From positions 1 through 9,822 of the forward strand of contig JANPFX010000080.1 in assembly GCA_031423635.1 (NCBI GenBank): 9,822 nucleotides of DNA, in the 5' to 3' direction. A model generated the notes under the pieces. That model ran no database searches. It worked only from the letters and a program-made list of their open reading frames with translations, and had not been told where the DNA came from. Shown here one piece after another: positions 1 to 7,164 of the stretch. Origin of the DNA: JANLQX01 sp031423635 (GTDB taxonomy: Bacteria > Actinomycetota > Acidimicrobiia > Acidimicrobiales > JANYDT01). Made by a program: the position numbers and the translations under genes. The stretch's first letter is position 1; the number at the start of each line of letters is the position of its first letter.

Positions 1-200
1 ACGATCCGGACCACGAACTGCCGGACCACGACGATCCGGACCACGAACTGCCGGACCACGACGATCCGGACCACGAACTGCCGGACCAGGAAGAACCGGA
101 CCACGACGAACCGGACCACGACGAGCCCGACCACGAGGAGCCCGACCACGATGACCCGGACCAGGTGGATCCGTTCCAGGTGCCCCCCGACCAGGACGAT
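1..200 (-). repeat. Tandem 15-bp/30-bp coding repeat encoding WSGSS pentapeptides
   Basis: Read on the minus strand this segment encodes thirteen consecutive pentapeptides with Trp every five residues. The first two or three are degenerate (GGTWNG, then STWSG) and the rest are exact SSWSG. At the DNA level the distal part is a 30-bp unit made of two 15-bp variants: copies at 1-30 and 31-60 are identical and the copy from 61 matches for about 28 bases. Units nearer the catalytic domain differ at synonymous positions. This gradient suggests recent expansion at the distal end. The array continues past the window edge, so the total copy number is unknown. Confidence 0.95.
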
Positions 201-1546
201 CCGGCCGCTTGCGCCAGAGCCAACACCTTGGTGTCGAGAGCCTTACCGAAGATGTCCTTCTCGCCGGTCAGGATGACACCGTTGGCGGTGAGATGGTCAG
301 CGCCGCGAGCGTCTTCGATCGTGCCGCCGCCCTTGGAGGGGATGAACGTCTGGGTGAAGGCGACCGGGGTCTTGCTGGCCAGGTTGGCGAGGTCGATCTC
401 GCCGGCGCCCTGGGCCTGGCTGTCAGCGCCCGGCACCTTCTTGGCGCCGTCGGTGATGAACCGCTTCACCTGGTCAGGTGTCAGCGACGGGTACTTCTGC
501 AGGATGAGGGCAACCGTGCCCGAAGCGATCGCAGCGGCCTGCGAGGTTCCCGAACCCCGGAAGTAGCGGGTGTCGATCCGGCCTTCGGGGCTCGTCACGT
601 CCCGGTACCCGTTCGGGACCCGGAGGCCCTGCAGATGCGAACCCACGGCGACGAAGTCGGGGTTCTTGCACTTGGCCCCGCATCCGGTCGAGCTCGCCGA
701 GTAGGCGCCCATGACATCGTCGTTGGGGAGGGCTGTGCCCATGGCGTCGTATCCGCCGACACCGATGACGAAGGGGTTGTAGGCCGGGTTAGCCAATCCG
801 GGGGCGCCCTTGCCGCGCTGGTAACCGGTGTTCCCGGCGGCCACGACCACGACGATGCCGCGCCTCCACGCCTGCTCGACCGCATACGAGAGCGGGTCGG
901 CGGCGGCGTCCTGCAACGAGTTCGTGCCGTAGGAGAGGTTGAGGACGCGGATGTTCATTCCGTTGTCGTTCTTGTGCGCAACGACCCAGTCGATGGCGGC
1001 AATCACCTGGGTGACGTCGACGCCTCCGTCAGCGGTGCCGACCTTGACGCTGACGATGCGGGCATCCGGGGCCATCCCGCGATACGCGCTGGCCGGAGCG
1101 TTGGCATACGGCGCAGTCAGCGCCGCGTCCTTCCCGGCGATGAGCCCGGCCATGAAGGTGCCGTGCCCGTTCGAGTCGAGCCGCGTCAGGTTCGGCGCCT
1201 GGGATTCCAGGGAGAGGTCGGCGCCGTGGATGATCTTGCCGGGAGTGGCGAGACCGGGAACGGGTGAGACGCCGGTGTCGATGACGGCGACGTCGACACC
1301 CCGGCCGGTGTAGCCGGCGTTCCACCACGCGGTGGCCCCCGTTTGCGAGGTGACTGCGGCCATCGAGTACGGATCGGCAGCCGGGTCGTAGCCCGCGGCC
1401 GACGCAGGCTGGGCACCGATGGCGGGGACAAGGCTGGCTCCGGCGAGCATCGCGCCGAGAACGAGGCCTGTCGTGCGGCCAACCAGGATGTGGCGAAGCC
1501 AGGTGGCTCCGGCTGGTGCGTTGGAAGGCTTGGCGAAGTGTTTCAC
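1..1546 (-). CDS. Secreted S8 (subtilisin-like) serine peptidase with WSGSS repeat tail, 3' end outside window
   Basis: The reading frame is open from about 1576 to the window edge (515 codons from 1546, no stop). Numbering from the GTG at 1546, residues 17-50 form a Sec-type signal peptide with an Arg/His-containing start, a hydrophobic core and Ala-rich cleavage options near 45 or 50. The S8 catalytic triad is visible: Asp90 in VIDTGV, His128 in NGHGTFMAG, Ser335 in GSGTSQAAA, with the oxyanion Asn239 in VVAAGNTG. The enzyme should therefore be an active exported endopeptidase. There is no room for a normal I9 propeptide between signal and Asp90. After the catalytic domain comes a linker containing GEKDIFG, then from about residue 450 a run of 13 Trp-centred pentapeptides, mostly WSGSS. 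The start was chosen at GTG 1546 because GGAG lies 5 bases upstream; the in-frame ATG at 1576 has no clear ribosome-binding site but remains possible. Family assignment is very secure; substrate is unknown. Confidence 0.93.
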   Translation of the reverse strand, partial: MKHFAKPSNAPAGATWLRHILVGRTTGLVLGAMLAGASLVPAIGAQPASAAGYDPAADPYSMAAVTSQTGATAWWNAGYTGRGVDVAVIDTGVSPVPGLATPGKIIHGADLSLESQAPNLTRLDSNGHGTFMAGLIAGKDAALTAPYANAPASAYRGMAPDARIVSVKVGTADGGVDVTQVIAAIDWVVAHKNDNGMNIRVLNLSYGTNSLQDAAADPLSYAVEQAWRRGIVVVVAAGNTGYQRGKGAPGLANPAYNPFVIGVGGYDAMGTALPNDDVMGAYSASSTGCGAKCKNPDFVAVGSHLQGLRVPNGYRDVTSPEGRIDTRYFRGSGTSQAAAIASGTVALILQKYPSLTPDQVKRFITDGAKKVPGADSQAQGAGEIDLANLASKTPVAFTQTFIPSKGGGTIEDARGADHLTANGVILTGEKDIFGKALDTKVLALAQAAGSSWSGGTWNGSTWSGSSWSGSSWSGSSWSGSSWSGSSWSGSSWSGSSWSGSSWSGSSWSGSSWSGS

Positions 1547-1703
1547 TGCGGCTCCGTGGGTTCGGTGGTCGTCCATGACCACGCACCCATTTTCGTCACT
1601 CTCCGTGGTCGAGCGTATGAGTCGTGTGACTCTGCACCACCTCTCAGGACTGAACCGACCGTCAGCCGATCAGGACACCCTCGAGCGCTTGCCACGCACG
1701 GCG

Positions 1704-4337
1704 TCAGAGCGTCGAGTGGTGCAACGAGGGAAGCGTCTCTCCGCCCATCCGGACGGTCGACTGACGCATCCAGGTGGCGAACGTTGCCTCGTCCATCGGT
1801 CGGGCGAAGAGGTACCCCTGACCGGCGTCGCACCCCATGGCGAGAAGGGCATCGAGTTGTTCGGGCCGCTCGATGCCCTCGGCGACGGTGAACTTCCCGA
1901 GGTTGTCGGCCAGGGTGACGATGGCGGTCGCAAACGCCTGCTCGTCGATGGACGTCTCGAGGTCGTCGACGAAGGGTTTGGCGATCTTGATGGTGTCGAC
2001 CGGCATCATCCGCAGATGACTGAGCGACGAGTACCCCGTCCCGAAATCGTCGAGGGCCAAGCCCACACCGACCATTCGGAGCTGACGGAGCACCTCGACC
2101 GCGTGATCGAGATCGTCGGCGATGAGGTCTTCGGTGATCTCGATGACAAGACGTGATGCCGCAAGACCGGTTCGCCCGAGCGCCGAGCTGATCCGATCGA
2201 CGAGACCCGGTTCTCGGAAGCTGCGCGGGGAGATGTTGACCGAGACCCAGGGAACACCGATGCCGATGGCGTCGCTGCGGGCCACCCACGCGCAAGCGAG
2301 GTCGAGCACCGCCATGTCGAGCGCAGCGATGAGTCCCGATTCCTGAGCAACGCCCAAGAAGACATCAGGCTCGAGGTGGCCGAGCGCAGGATGGTTCCAG
2401 CGCACCAGGGCTTCGGCACCGACCAACCCGTTGGTCGCCAGCGTCACGATCGGCTGGTACACGGCCGAGAGTTCGCCGCGGGTCAGCGCCTCCTCGAGTT
2501 CTGTTCGGAGGTTGTAGCGATGGAGCGTCGATTCGTGCATGGACGACGCGAACGTGACGGAGCGGCCCTTGCCTTTCGCCTTGGCGATGTACATGGCCGT
2601 GTCGGCGTTGCGCATGAGTGCTGTGGCGTCGATTCCCGGTTCCATGAGGGCGACGCCCACGCTGGCGCGAACCTGGAGACGCAGGTCACCGATACGGACC
2701 GGATCATCGAGGGCATCGAGGATCCGCTGGGCCACGTCGTCGACGGCGTCGCCATGGTCGCCATCAGGGAGGAGGATGGCGAACTCGTCACCGCCGAGGC
2801 GGGCGACGGTCTCGGTTGGGTTCACGCACCCCTTCAAACGGCGCGCCACCTCGATGAGCAGGGAGTCGCCGGTGGCATGGCCGAAGCTGTCGTTCACGGT
2901 CTTGAAATCGTCGAGATCGATGAACAGCGCAGCGCCGCGCGCCGGTGCACACGAGTCGATTGCCTCCTGGACCTCGGTCCGGAACAGGGAGCGGTTGGCG
3001 AGGTTGGTCAGAGGATCATGGGTCGCCTGGAAGGTCAATCGGCCTTCCATGACCCGAAGCTGGGCAAGTGACTGCTCGAGCCGGCCGTTTTCCAGCGCGG
3101 TGGCCGTGTGGTTCGCCAGCGTCTCGGCCAGGCGGACATCGTTCACGTCGAACCCGACGACGTCGCTCAGATGATTGGCAACGACCAGGCCGCCGATGAG
3201 CCGGGCCTCACCGATGAGCGGAACGATCATTGCGTCGGTGTAGCCGCGCTCACGGAGGAACTCACTGCCCTGCCCAGCCTCGCCCGCGACGGTGGCATCG
3301 AGAATCGACGAGTGTCGGGACTCGAGGAGGCCGATGAGTAGATGGTGGGTGTCGTCCAGCGTGCCGAACGCCTGCACCAATTCTCCAGGGCCGACCCGAA
3401 CGCAGACCGGCGAATCGGTGGCTTCCGACAGGTAGATGAGCTCGGCCGCCTCGGCCTGGAACGTGTCGCGGACATGACGGAGCAGTTCGGTCATCCCCGA
3501 TTCCAGGTCTGATGACTCGTGCAGCAGTTTCGTCGAGCTGTAGAGGAATTCGAGGCCCTCGTGGCGTCGGCGCTGAGTCGTGTATGCCCAGTTCGCCAGG
3601 TAGATGCCGCCGGTCGGCACGAGGAGCAGCCCGGAGAGCCAGGGCTGCGCGTCCACCACGATCACGGCGATGGCCCCGAGGCTCACGGTGAAGATGTTCG
3701 TGACCAACGCGAAGCGGACCCCGGCCGGCAGCTCGGAGAGCCGCCAGGCGCCAGTGGCGAGCGATATTGCGAGGAACACGAGGAAGACCGACAGGATCGA
3801 GCCGGCGAGAAGCGCCGCCGAGCCCTTGATCAGGACCATCTCGTCGATCTGGGTCCGATCAGGCGCGAGAAAGCGAAAGAGCCCGATCGACAGGACATCT
3901 GCGGCCACGAACGCGGCCGTGTTGAACAGGAGCTTGAGCGGGCCCTGCTTCCGGTGCAGCTTCAGGGCCAATGTGCCGCCGAGGATCTGCGTACCGATGA
4001 CCACGAAGGGGGAGACGAAGAACAGCCCCAGCGCAACGGGGAGTTCACGAAGGGCGAAGGTGTGGGCCTCGCCTCGAACATGGAGATGGACCACGAAGAT
4101 CTCGGCCGCCGCGAACATCAGCGTCAGCGTTGGCACGGCAAGCCACCAGGGCCAGCGGGTCGGGTCATTCCAGTGCTCGGATCCGGTGAGCGCCGCCACC
4201 ACAACCGCCGAGACGACCCAGAGACCCAGCGTCAGCAGAGCCACTCGTCTGGCCCCGTGATTCACGGGAGCAGACGCGACGAGGCCCGGGGTCGCCCGTG
4301 CGTCGACCGCGGAGCGTCCGTGCTCACCCAATCCCAT
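1704..4337 (-). CDS. Membrane-anchored GAF-GGDEF-EAL protein (c-di-GMP synthesis/hydrolysis)
   Basis: The 877-residue product has an N-terminal membrane region with about seven hydrophobic segments (roughly 32-50, 64-84, 98-124, 135-158, 172-195, 208-228, 231-250). A GAF-like sensor follows at about 265-418, then GGDEF (about 430-595) and EAL (about 607-860). The GGDEF signature is intact at 515-519, with the metal-binding IDLDDFK upstream. The EAL domain keeps its metal and catalytic residues: Glu642 in EAL, Asn701 in VNIS, Glu733 in EITE, Asp763-Asp764 in DDFGTG, Lys784, Glu820 and Gln840. Both activities therefore look possible. The product-inhibition I-site (RxxD before GGDEF) is replaced by NPTE at 506-509. 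The start is taken at ATG 4337, which follows AAAAGG closely (2-base spacing, tight); the frame stays open to 4544, but that would run into the upstream oxidoreductase gene. The signal sensed is unknown; the membrane domain was not assigned to a named MASE family. Confidence 0.93.
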   Translation of the reverse strand: MGLGEHGRSAVDARATPGLVASAPVNHGARRVALLTLGLWVVSAVVVAALTGSEHWNDPTRWPWWLAVPTLTLMFAAAEIFVVHLHVRGEAHTFALRELPVALGLFFVSPFVVIGTQILGGTLALKLHRKQGPLKLLFNTAAFVAADVLSIGLFRFLAPDRTQIDEMVLIKGSAALLAGSILSVFLVFLAISLATGAWRLSELPAGVRFALVTNIFTVSLGAIAVIVVDAQPWLSGLLLVPTGGIYLANWAYTTQRRRHEGLEFLYSSTKLLHESSDLESGMTELLRHVRDTFQAEAAELIYLSEATDSPVCVRVGPGELVQAFGTLDDTHHLLIGLLESRHSSILDATVAGEAGQGSEFLRERGYTDAMIVPLIGEARLIGGLVVANHLSDVVGFDVNDVRLAETLANHTATALENGRLEQSLAQLRVMEGRLTFQATHDPLTNLANRSLFRTEVQEAIDSCAPARGAALFIDLDDFKTVNDSFGHATGDSLLIEVARRLKGCVNPTETVARLGGDEFAILLPDGDHGDAVDDVAQRILDALDDPVRIGDLRLQVRASVGVALMEPGIDATALMRNADTAMYIAKAKGKGRSVTFASSMHESTLHRYNLRTELEEALTRGELSAVYQPIVTLATNGLVGAEALVRWNHPALGHLEPDVFLGVAQESGLIAALDMAVLDLACAWVARSDAIGIGVPWVSVNISPRSFREPGLVDRISSALGRTGLAASRLVIEITEDLIADDLDHAVEVLRQLRMVGVGLALDDFGTGYSSLSHLRMMPVDTIKIAKPFVDDLETSIDEQAFATAIVTLADNLGKFTVAEGIERPEQLDALLAMGCDAGQGYLFARPMDEATFATWMRQSTVRMGGETLPSLHHSTL

Positions 4338-4388
4338 GACCTTTTCGATCGGCCGATGGAACCGTCGCCTTGAGCCGTGTCGAACCCG

Positions 4389-4401
4389 GGACGGACCGTC
4401 C
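4389..4401. promoter_or_regulatory. 13-bp perfect dyad upstream of the GGDEF/EAL gene
   Basis: GGACGG-A-CCGTCC is a perfect 6+6 inverted repeat around one central base, lying 52-64 bases upstream of the ATG at 4337 within the 116-base gap after the oxidoreductase gene. The one-base centre is too short for an RNA loop of the full arms, so a dimeric regulator site is a better reading than a hairpin. Only one copy was seen, and short GC-rich dyads arise by chance in such DNA. Confidence 0.25.
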
Positions 4402-4436
4402 GGTCGGTGCGAGGCGCCGAGTGGGTCGAACGGATC

Positions 4437-4455
4437 AGGCGCCGTTGTCGCGCCT
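4437..4455 (-). terminator. Hairpin overlapping the stop codon of the oxidoreductase gene
   Basis: AGGCGC and GCGCCT form a perfect 6-bp stem around a 7-base loop. The stem begins within the TAG stop of the gene ending at 4454. No T-tract follows in the direction of transcription, so it would be an atypical, U-less terminator or a transcript 3'-end stabiliser. A second GGCGCC hexamer at 4413-4418 could pair with the one at 4438-4443 instead. Confidence 0.3.
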
Positions 4456-5881
4456 AGGCGAGAGGACCACGCAGAGCAACGTGCGCCGCGTTGAACCCGC
4501 ACATCCCGTGCACTCCTCCGCCCGGCGGTGTGGAAGCGGAGCACAGGAAGATGCTCGGGTTCGGCGTTCGGTACGGTCGGCCCACCAATGGACGGAACAC
4601 CAGCTGCACACCGTCGTGGGCGCCGCCGCTGATGTCACCACCGACGTAGGCGTGATCGTGCGCTTCGAACCACGCCGGGTTGGCGACGTGGCGGGCGAGC
4701 ACCAGATCACGGAATCCCGGCGCAAACCGTTCGATCTGGCGTTCGATCGCATCGGTCATGTCCACGGTCGACCCGTTGGGGACGTGGCAGTACGCCCACA
4801 GCGTGTGTTTCCCGTCGGGAGCGCGGGACGGGTCGATGATCGACTGCTGGGCGACCAGCACGAACGGACGGTCGGGGTGGCCACCCGCAGCAACCTCGGC
4901 CTCCGCCTTCGCGACTTCCTCCGCCGTTCCACCCACGTGGACGGTGCCGGCCCGACGGCAACCTTCGTTGGTCCACGGAACTGGGCCGGCGAGGGCGTAG
5001 TCGATCTTGAAGGCCGCCGGCCCATGCCGGAAGGCTTCGAGTCGGCGCCGGTAACGCAGTGGCAGGCGGTCGCCGGCGATACGGGCGACCTGTGCGGGAG
5101 ACAGATCGAAGAGCACTGCACGCGCCTCGGGGATGTCGGCGAACGACGTGACGCGTCTACCCGTCTCCACCTTTCCGCCGTGTCGGCGAAGCAGCGACAC
5201 CAGCGCATCGGCGATGGTCTGCGAGCCGCCCGCGGCGACCGGCCACCCGACCGCGTGCGCTGAGGCCAACAGCACGAGTCCGAAGCTTGCCGTCATCGGA
5301 CGCGACAGGGGAAGGAACGCGTGGGCGGCCGAGCCGGCGAACAATGCTCGCGCTTCGTCGCCCTCGAACCAGTGGTTCCCCAGGCGTGTTGCCGGGGCCA
5401 GCGCGGGGAGGCCGAAACGGGCGAGCGTGAGGGGGTGACGCGGAACCTGCGGGAGCGGCCGCATCAGCATCGGCAGGAGCGTCCCCCAGCGTTCCGAGAG
5501 CGAACCGATGTGGCGACGCCACGCACGGCCGTCGTTCCCGAGACCGTTCGCAGTCTCCGTCGGGTCCCGGGTCACCAGCCCGGCACGTCCATCTTCGAGC
5601 GGATGGGCGAGGGCCACGGGCGGATGCAGCCACCGCAGGCCGTGATCGACCAATGGCAGTGACGCCATCGCCGGCGACCCGGCACCGAGCGGATGGATCG
5701 CGGAGCAGATGTCGTGCACGAACCCCGGGAGGGTGAGCTCGCCGCTGCGGGTTCCTCCGCCGATCGTCGGCTCCGCCTCCAAGACGACGACGGAGCGTCC
5801 GGCCATCGCCAGCGTGACCGCGGCAACGAGCCCGTTCGGCCCAGAGCCGACGACAACAGCATCGATGGTTGTCGCGCTCAC
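4454..5881 (-). CDS. FAD-dependent oxidoreductase, phytoene dehydrogenase-like (CrtI/COG1233 type)
   Basis: The 475-residue product starts with a classic Rossmann FAD-binding site, VVGSGPNG at about 10-17, followed by VVVLEAEPTIGGGTRS, whose Glu35 is placed to bind the ribose. The C-terminus carries the second FAD-contact region seen in this family, CSASTPPGGGVHGMCGFNAA at about 447-466. Length and architecture fit the carotenoid desaturase/PYROXD2-like amine-oxidase superfamily. No crtB, crtE or other carotenoid gene lies nearby, so desaturation of a carotenoid is not supported by context and the substrate is unknown. The start is GTG 5881, chosen because GAGGAG lies 5 bases upstream and the FAD motif begins eight or nine residues later. 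The frame continues to an ATG at 6124, but that extension is low-complexity, would overlap the divergent gene at 6098 and lacks family similarity. Confidence 0.9.
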   Translation of the reverse strand: MSATTIDAVVVGSGPNGLVAAVTLAMAGRSVVVLEAEPTIGGGTRSGELTLPGFVHDICSAIHPLGAGSPAMASLPLVDHGLRWLHPPVALAHPLEDGRAGLVTRDPTETANGLGNDGRAWRRHIGSLSERWGTLLPMLMRPLPQVPRHPLTLARFGLPALAPATRLGNHWFEGDEARALFAGSAAHAFLPLSRPMTASFGLVLLASAHAVGWPVAAGGSQTIADALVSLLRRHGGKVETGRRVTSFADIPEARAVLFDLSPAQVARIAGDRLPLRYRRRLEAFRHGPAAFKIDYALAGPVPWTNEGCRRAGTVHVGGTAEEVAKAEAEVAAGGHPDRPFVLVAQQSIIDPSRAPDGKHTLWAYCHVPNGSTVDMTDAIERQIERFAPGFRDLVLARHVANPAWFEAHDHAYVGGDISGGAHDGVQLVFRPLVGRPYRTPNPSIFLCSASTPPGGGVHGMCGFNAAHVALRGPLA

Positions 5882-6097
5882 ATGCTCTCCTCGGAACCCG
5901 ACTCTACGGGAGAACAGCTTCGGCGAACCGCAGCGCTCGGCAAAGGGCGCGGGCACGCGGACACGAGGTGATGCCAGCCCTCCCCCAAAACGAAGGTCTG
6001 CACCCTTCCGACGTGGGCGCCGCGTTCGTATCGTGAAGCTCTCGATCGCCACTGCGCTTGCGATGCCCACCACCAACTCGAGAACACGAAGGTCCAC
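5882..6097. promoter_or_regulatory. Divergent intergenic region with promoters for both flanking genes
   Basis: These 216 bases separate two genes transcribed away from each other, so both promoters should lie here. On the plus strand, TATCGT at 6029-6034 fits the actinobacterial TAnnnT -10 pattern, with TTCCGA 17 bases upstream at 6006-6011. It would give a leader of about 55 bases for the cupredoxin gene, whose ATG is preceded by AAGG at 5 bases. On the minus strand, TAGAGT at 5906-5901 is a candidate -10 close to the oxidoreductase GTG, without a convincing -35. No clear operator, riboswitch or RNA gene was seen. Confidence 0.4.
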
Positions 6098-7024
6098 ATG
6101 AACGAAGACAGAACTCCGCTTCAATCCGAGCGCATCGTCGCTCAGATTCGATCAATACGCCGCAGCCTCCGGACGACGACGGTGCTCTTGGGCGCCGCCG
6201 TTGTGTCCGCTTCGCTGGTGAGCGGACCCTCGTCAGCCGCGGCTGACATCCAGACGCTCAAGGTGAAGGCGACGGAAACCGCCAAGGGCGCATACGTTTT
6301 CGAGGGCCTCTCGGCGACCCTCAAGGGCGGAAACATCGCCATCGAATTGACGAACGCCGGCAAAGAAGAACACGACCTCGCCATTTTGCGCATCGAGGGA
6401 CTGCATTCCCTGACCGAGGTGCTGAAGGTCGTCAGTTCGGAGGGCGGACCAATTCCCGCCTGGCTCCACGCTGACGGAGGCGTCGGCGGACTCGGTCCCG
6501 GGAAGGTCGGTCGGGCCACGGTGAATCTCGGGGCGGGCACGTACATGTTCATCTGCACCATGACGAATGACAAGACCAAGAAGGCACACGCAGCCGGCGG
6601 CATGGCGAAGACGATCACGGTGACGGGGACCAAGGCGCCCGCTCTGCCATCGGGCGCAACAGCGACGATCACCGCGAAGGAGTACGGATTCGAGACGAAG
6701 GGACTGAAAGCAGGCAAGAACGTCGTCGAATTCGCGGTCGCCGGGAAGGAGTTGCATCACTTCCTCTTGTTCCCGCTCATGGCGGGCAAGACGATCGAGG
6801 ATGCCAAGGCTGCCTTCACGTCCGACAAACCACCGGCGGGCCCTCCGCCAGTGGATTTCGACAGAGGCCAAGGGAGCCAAGTCCTGGAGAAGAGCGAGGG
6901 GAACATCCTCACCGAGGTCAACCTCTCGGCCGGTCGCTGGGCGATGATCTGCTTCATGAACGACCGCGTTGGTGGCCCGCCGCACATCATGAAGGGCATG
7001 ATCACCGAAGTCCTCATCAAGTGA
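6098..7024 (+). CDS. Secreted protein with two tandem cupredoxin-like domains, each with putative type-1 copper ligands
   Basis: The 308-residue product has a long N-region with several Arg (11-25), a hydrophobic stretch at about 26-42 and an Ala-rich cleavage region near 46-49, which suggests export. The mature part is a duplication. Domain 1 (about 52-176) has His92 in KEEHDL, Cys153 in FICTMTND, His164 and Met169. Domain 2 (about 186-308) has His220 (or 221) in KELHHF, Cys285 in MICFMNDR, His296 and Met301. In both, Cys to His is 11 residues and His to Met is 5; the latter matches plastocyanin-like sites, while the Cys-His loop is much longer than in plastocyanin. This supports a periplasmic or extracellular copper protein in electron transfer or copper handling. 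Copper binding is inferred from residues only. The start has AAGG 5 bases upstream. Lysine is unusually frequent for this high-GC neighbourhood. Not assigned to a named family. Confidence 0.85.
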   Translation: MNEDRTPLQSERIVAQIRSIRRSLRTTTVLLGAAVVSASLVSGPSSAAADIQTLKVKATETAKGAYVFEGLSATLKGGNIAIELTNAGKEEHDLAILRIEGLHSLTEVLKVVSSEGGPIPAWLHADGGVGGLGPGKVGRATVNLGAGTYMFICTMTNDKTKKAHAAGGMAKTITVTGTKAPALPSGATATITAKEYGFETKGLKAGKNVVEFAVAGKELHHFLLFPLMAGKTIEDAKAAFTSDKPPAGPPPVDFDRGQGSQVLEKSEGNILTEVNLSAGRWAMICFMNDRVGGPPHIMKGMITEVLIK

Positions 7025-7152
7025 GCGAGACGACACCCATGTAGCCAGGGCCGGATATTCGTCGGCCGCGACGCGTCAGGAGCGTCATGCGGTACTCGTG
7101 CCCGTCATCGGCCTGAGCCCCCACTCGATGCCGCCCGTTTGCGGCGCACCGC

Positions 7153-7158
7153 TACATT
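7153..7158 (+). promoter_or_regulatory. Candidate -10 element (TACATT) for a leaderless response-regulator transcript
   Basis: TACATT fits TAnnnT and ends 6 bases before the ATG at 7165, which places transcription start at or next to the start codon. The start has no ribosome-binding site, consistent with leaderless translation, a common mode in Actinobacteria. No good -35 hexamer is visible at the usual distance. Confidence 0.35.
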
Positions 7159-7164
7159 GCAGCG

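Noticed and set aside
1..165. CRISPR-like or non-coding tandem repeat
   Set aside because: Units are contiguous with no spacers, are multiples of three, and translate in the peptidase frame as WSGSS pentapeptides.
209..1267. Long open frame on the plus strand (352 codons)
   Set aside because: It lies antisense to the peptidase, which has a full catalytic triad; the encoded sequence has no recognisable domain. Long antisense frames are expected in high-GC coding DNA.
1547..1703. c-di-GMP riboswitch or other structured RNA upstream of the peptidase
   Set aside because: The neighbouring GGDEF/EAL gene made this worth checking, but no conserved GEMM-like elements or long paired stems were found; only short repeats such as CAGGAC twice.
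3519..4373. Plus-strand open frame of 284 codons rich in Glu, Arg and Gln
   Set aside because: It is antisense to the membrane region of the GGDEF/EAL gene, and its composition is the mirror of hydrophobic codons, not a real protein.
4338..4544. N-terminal extension of the GGDEF/EAL protein to an upstream ATG
   Set aside because: It would overlap about 90 bases of the oxidoreductase gene and adds an Arg-rich segment without domain character before the membrane region.
5882..6124. N-terminal extension of the oxidoreductase to ATG 6124
   Set aside because: It would precede the FAD site by about 90 residues, overlap the divergent gene at 6098, and ignore the well-placed GAGGAG before GTG 5881.
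7049..7067. Terminator after the cupredoxin gene (GGCCG/CGGCC stem)
   Set aside because: The stem has only 5 bp with a 9-base loop and no T-tract; such pairs are frequent by chance in this composition.
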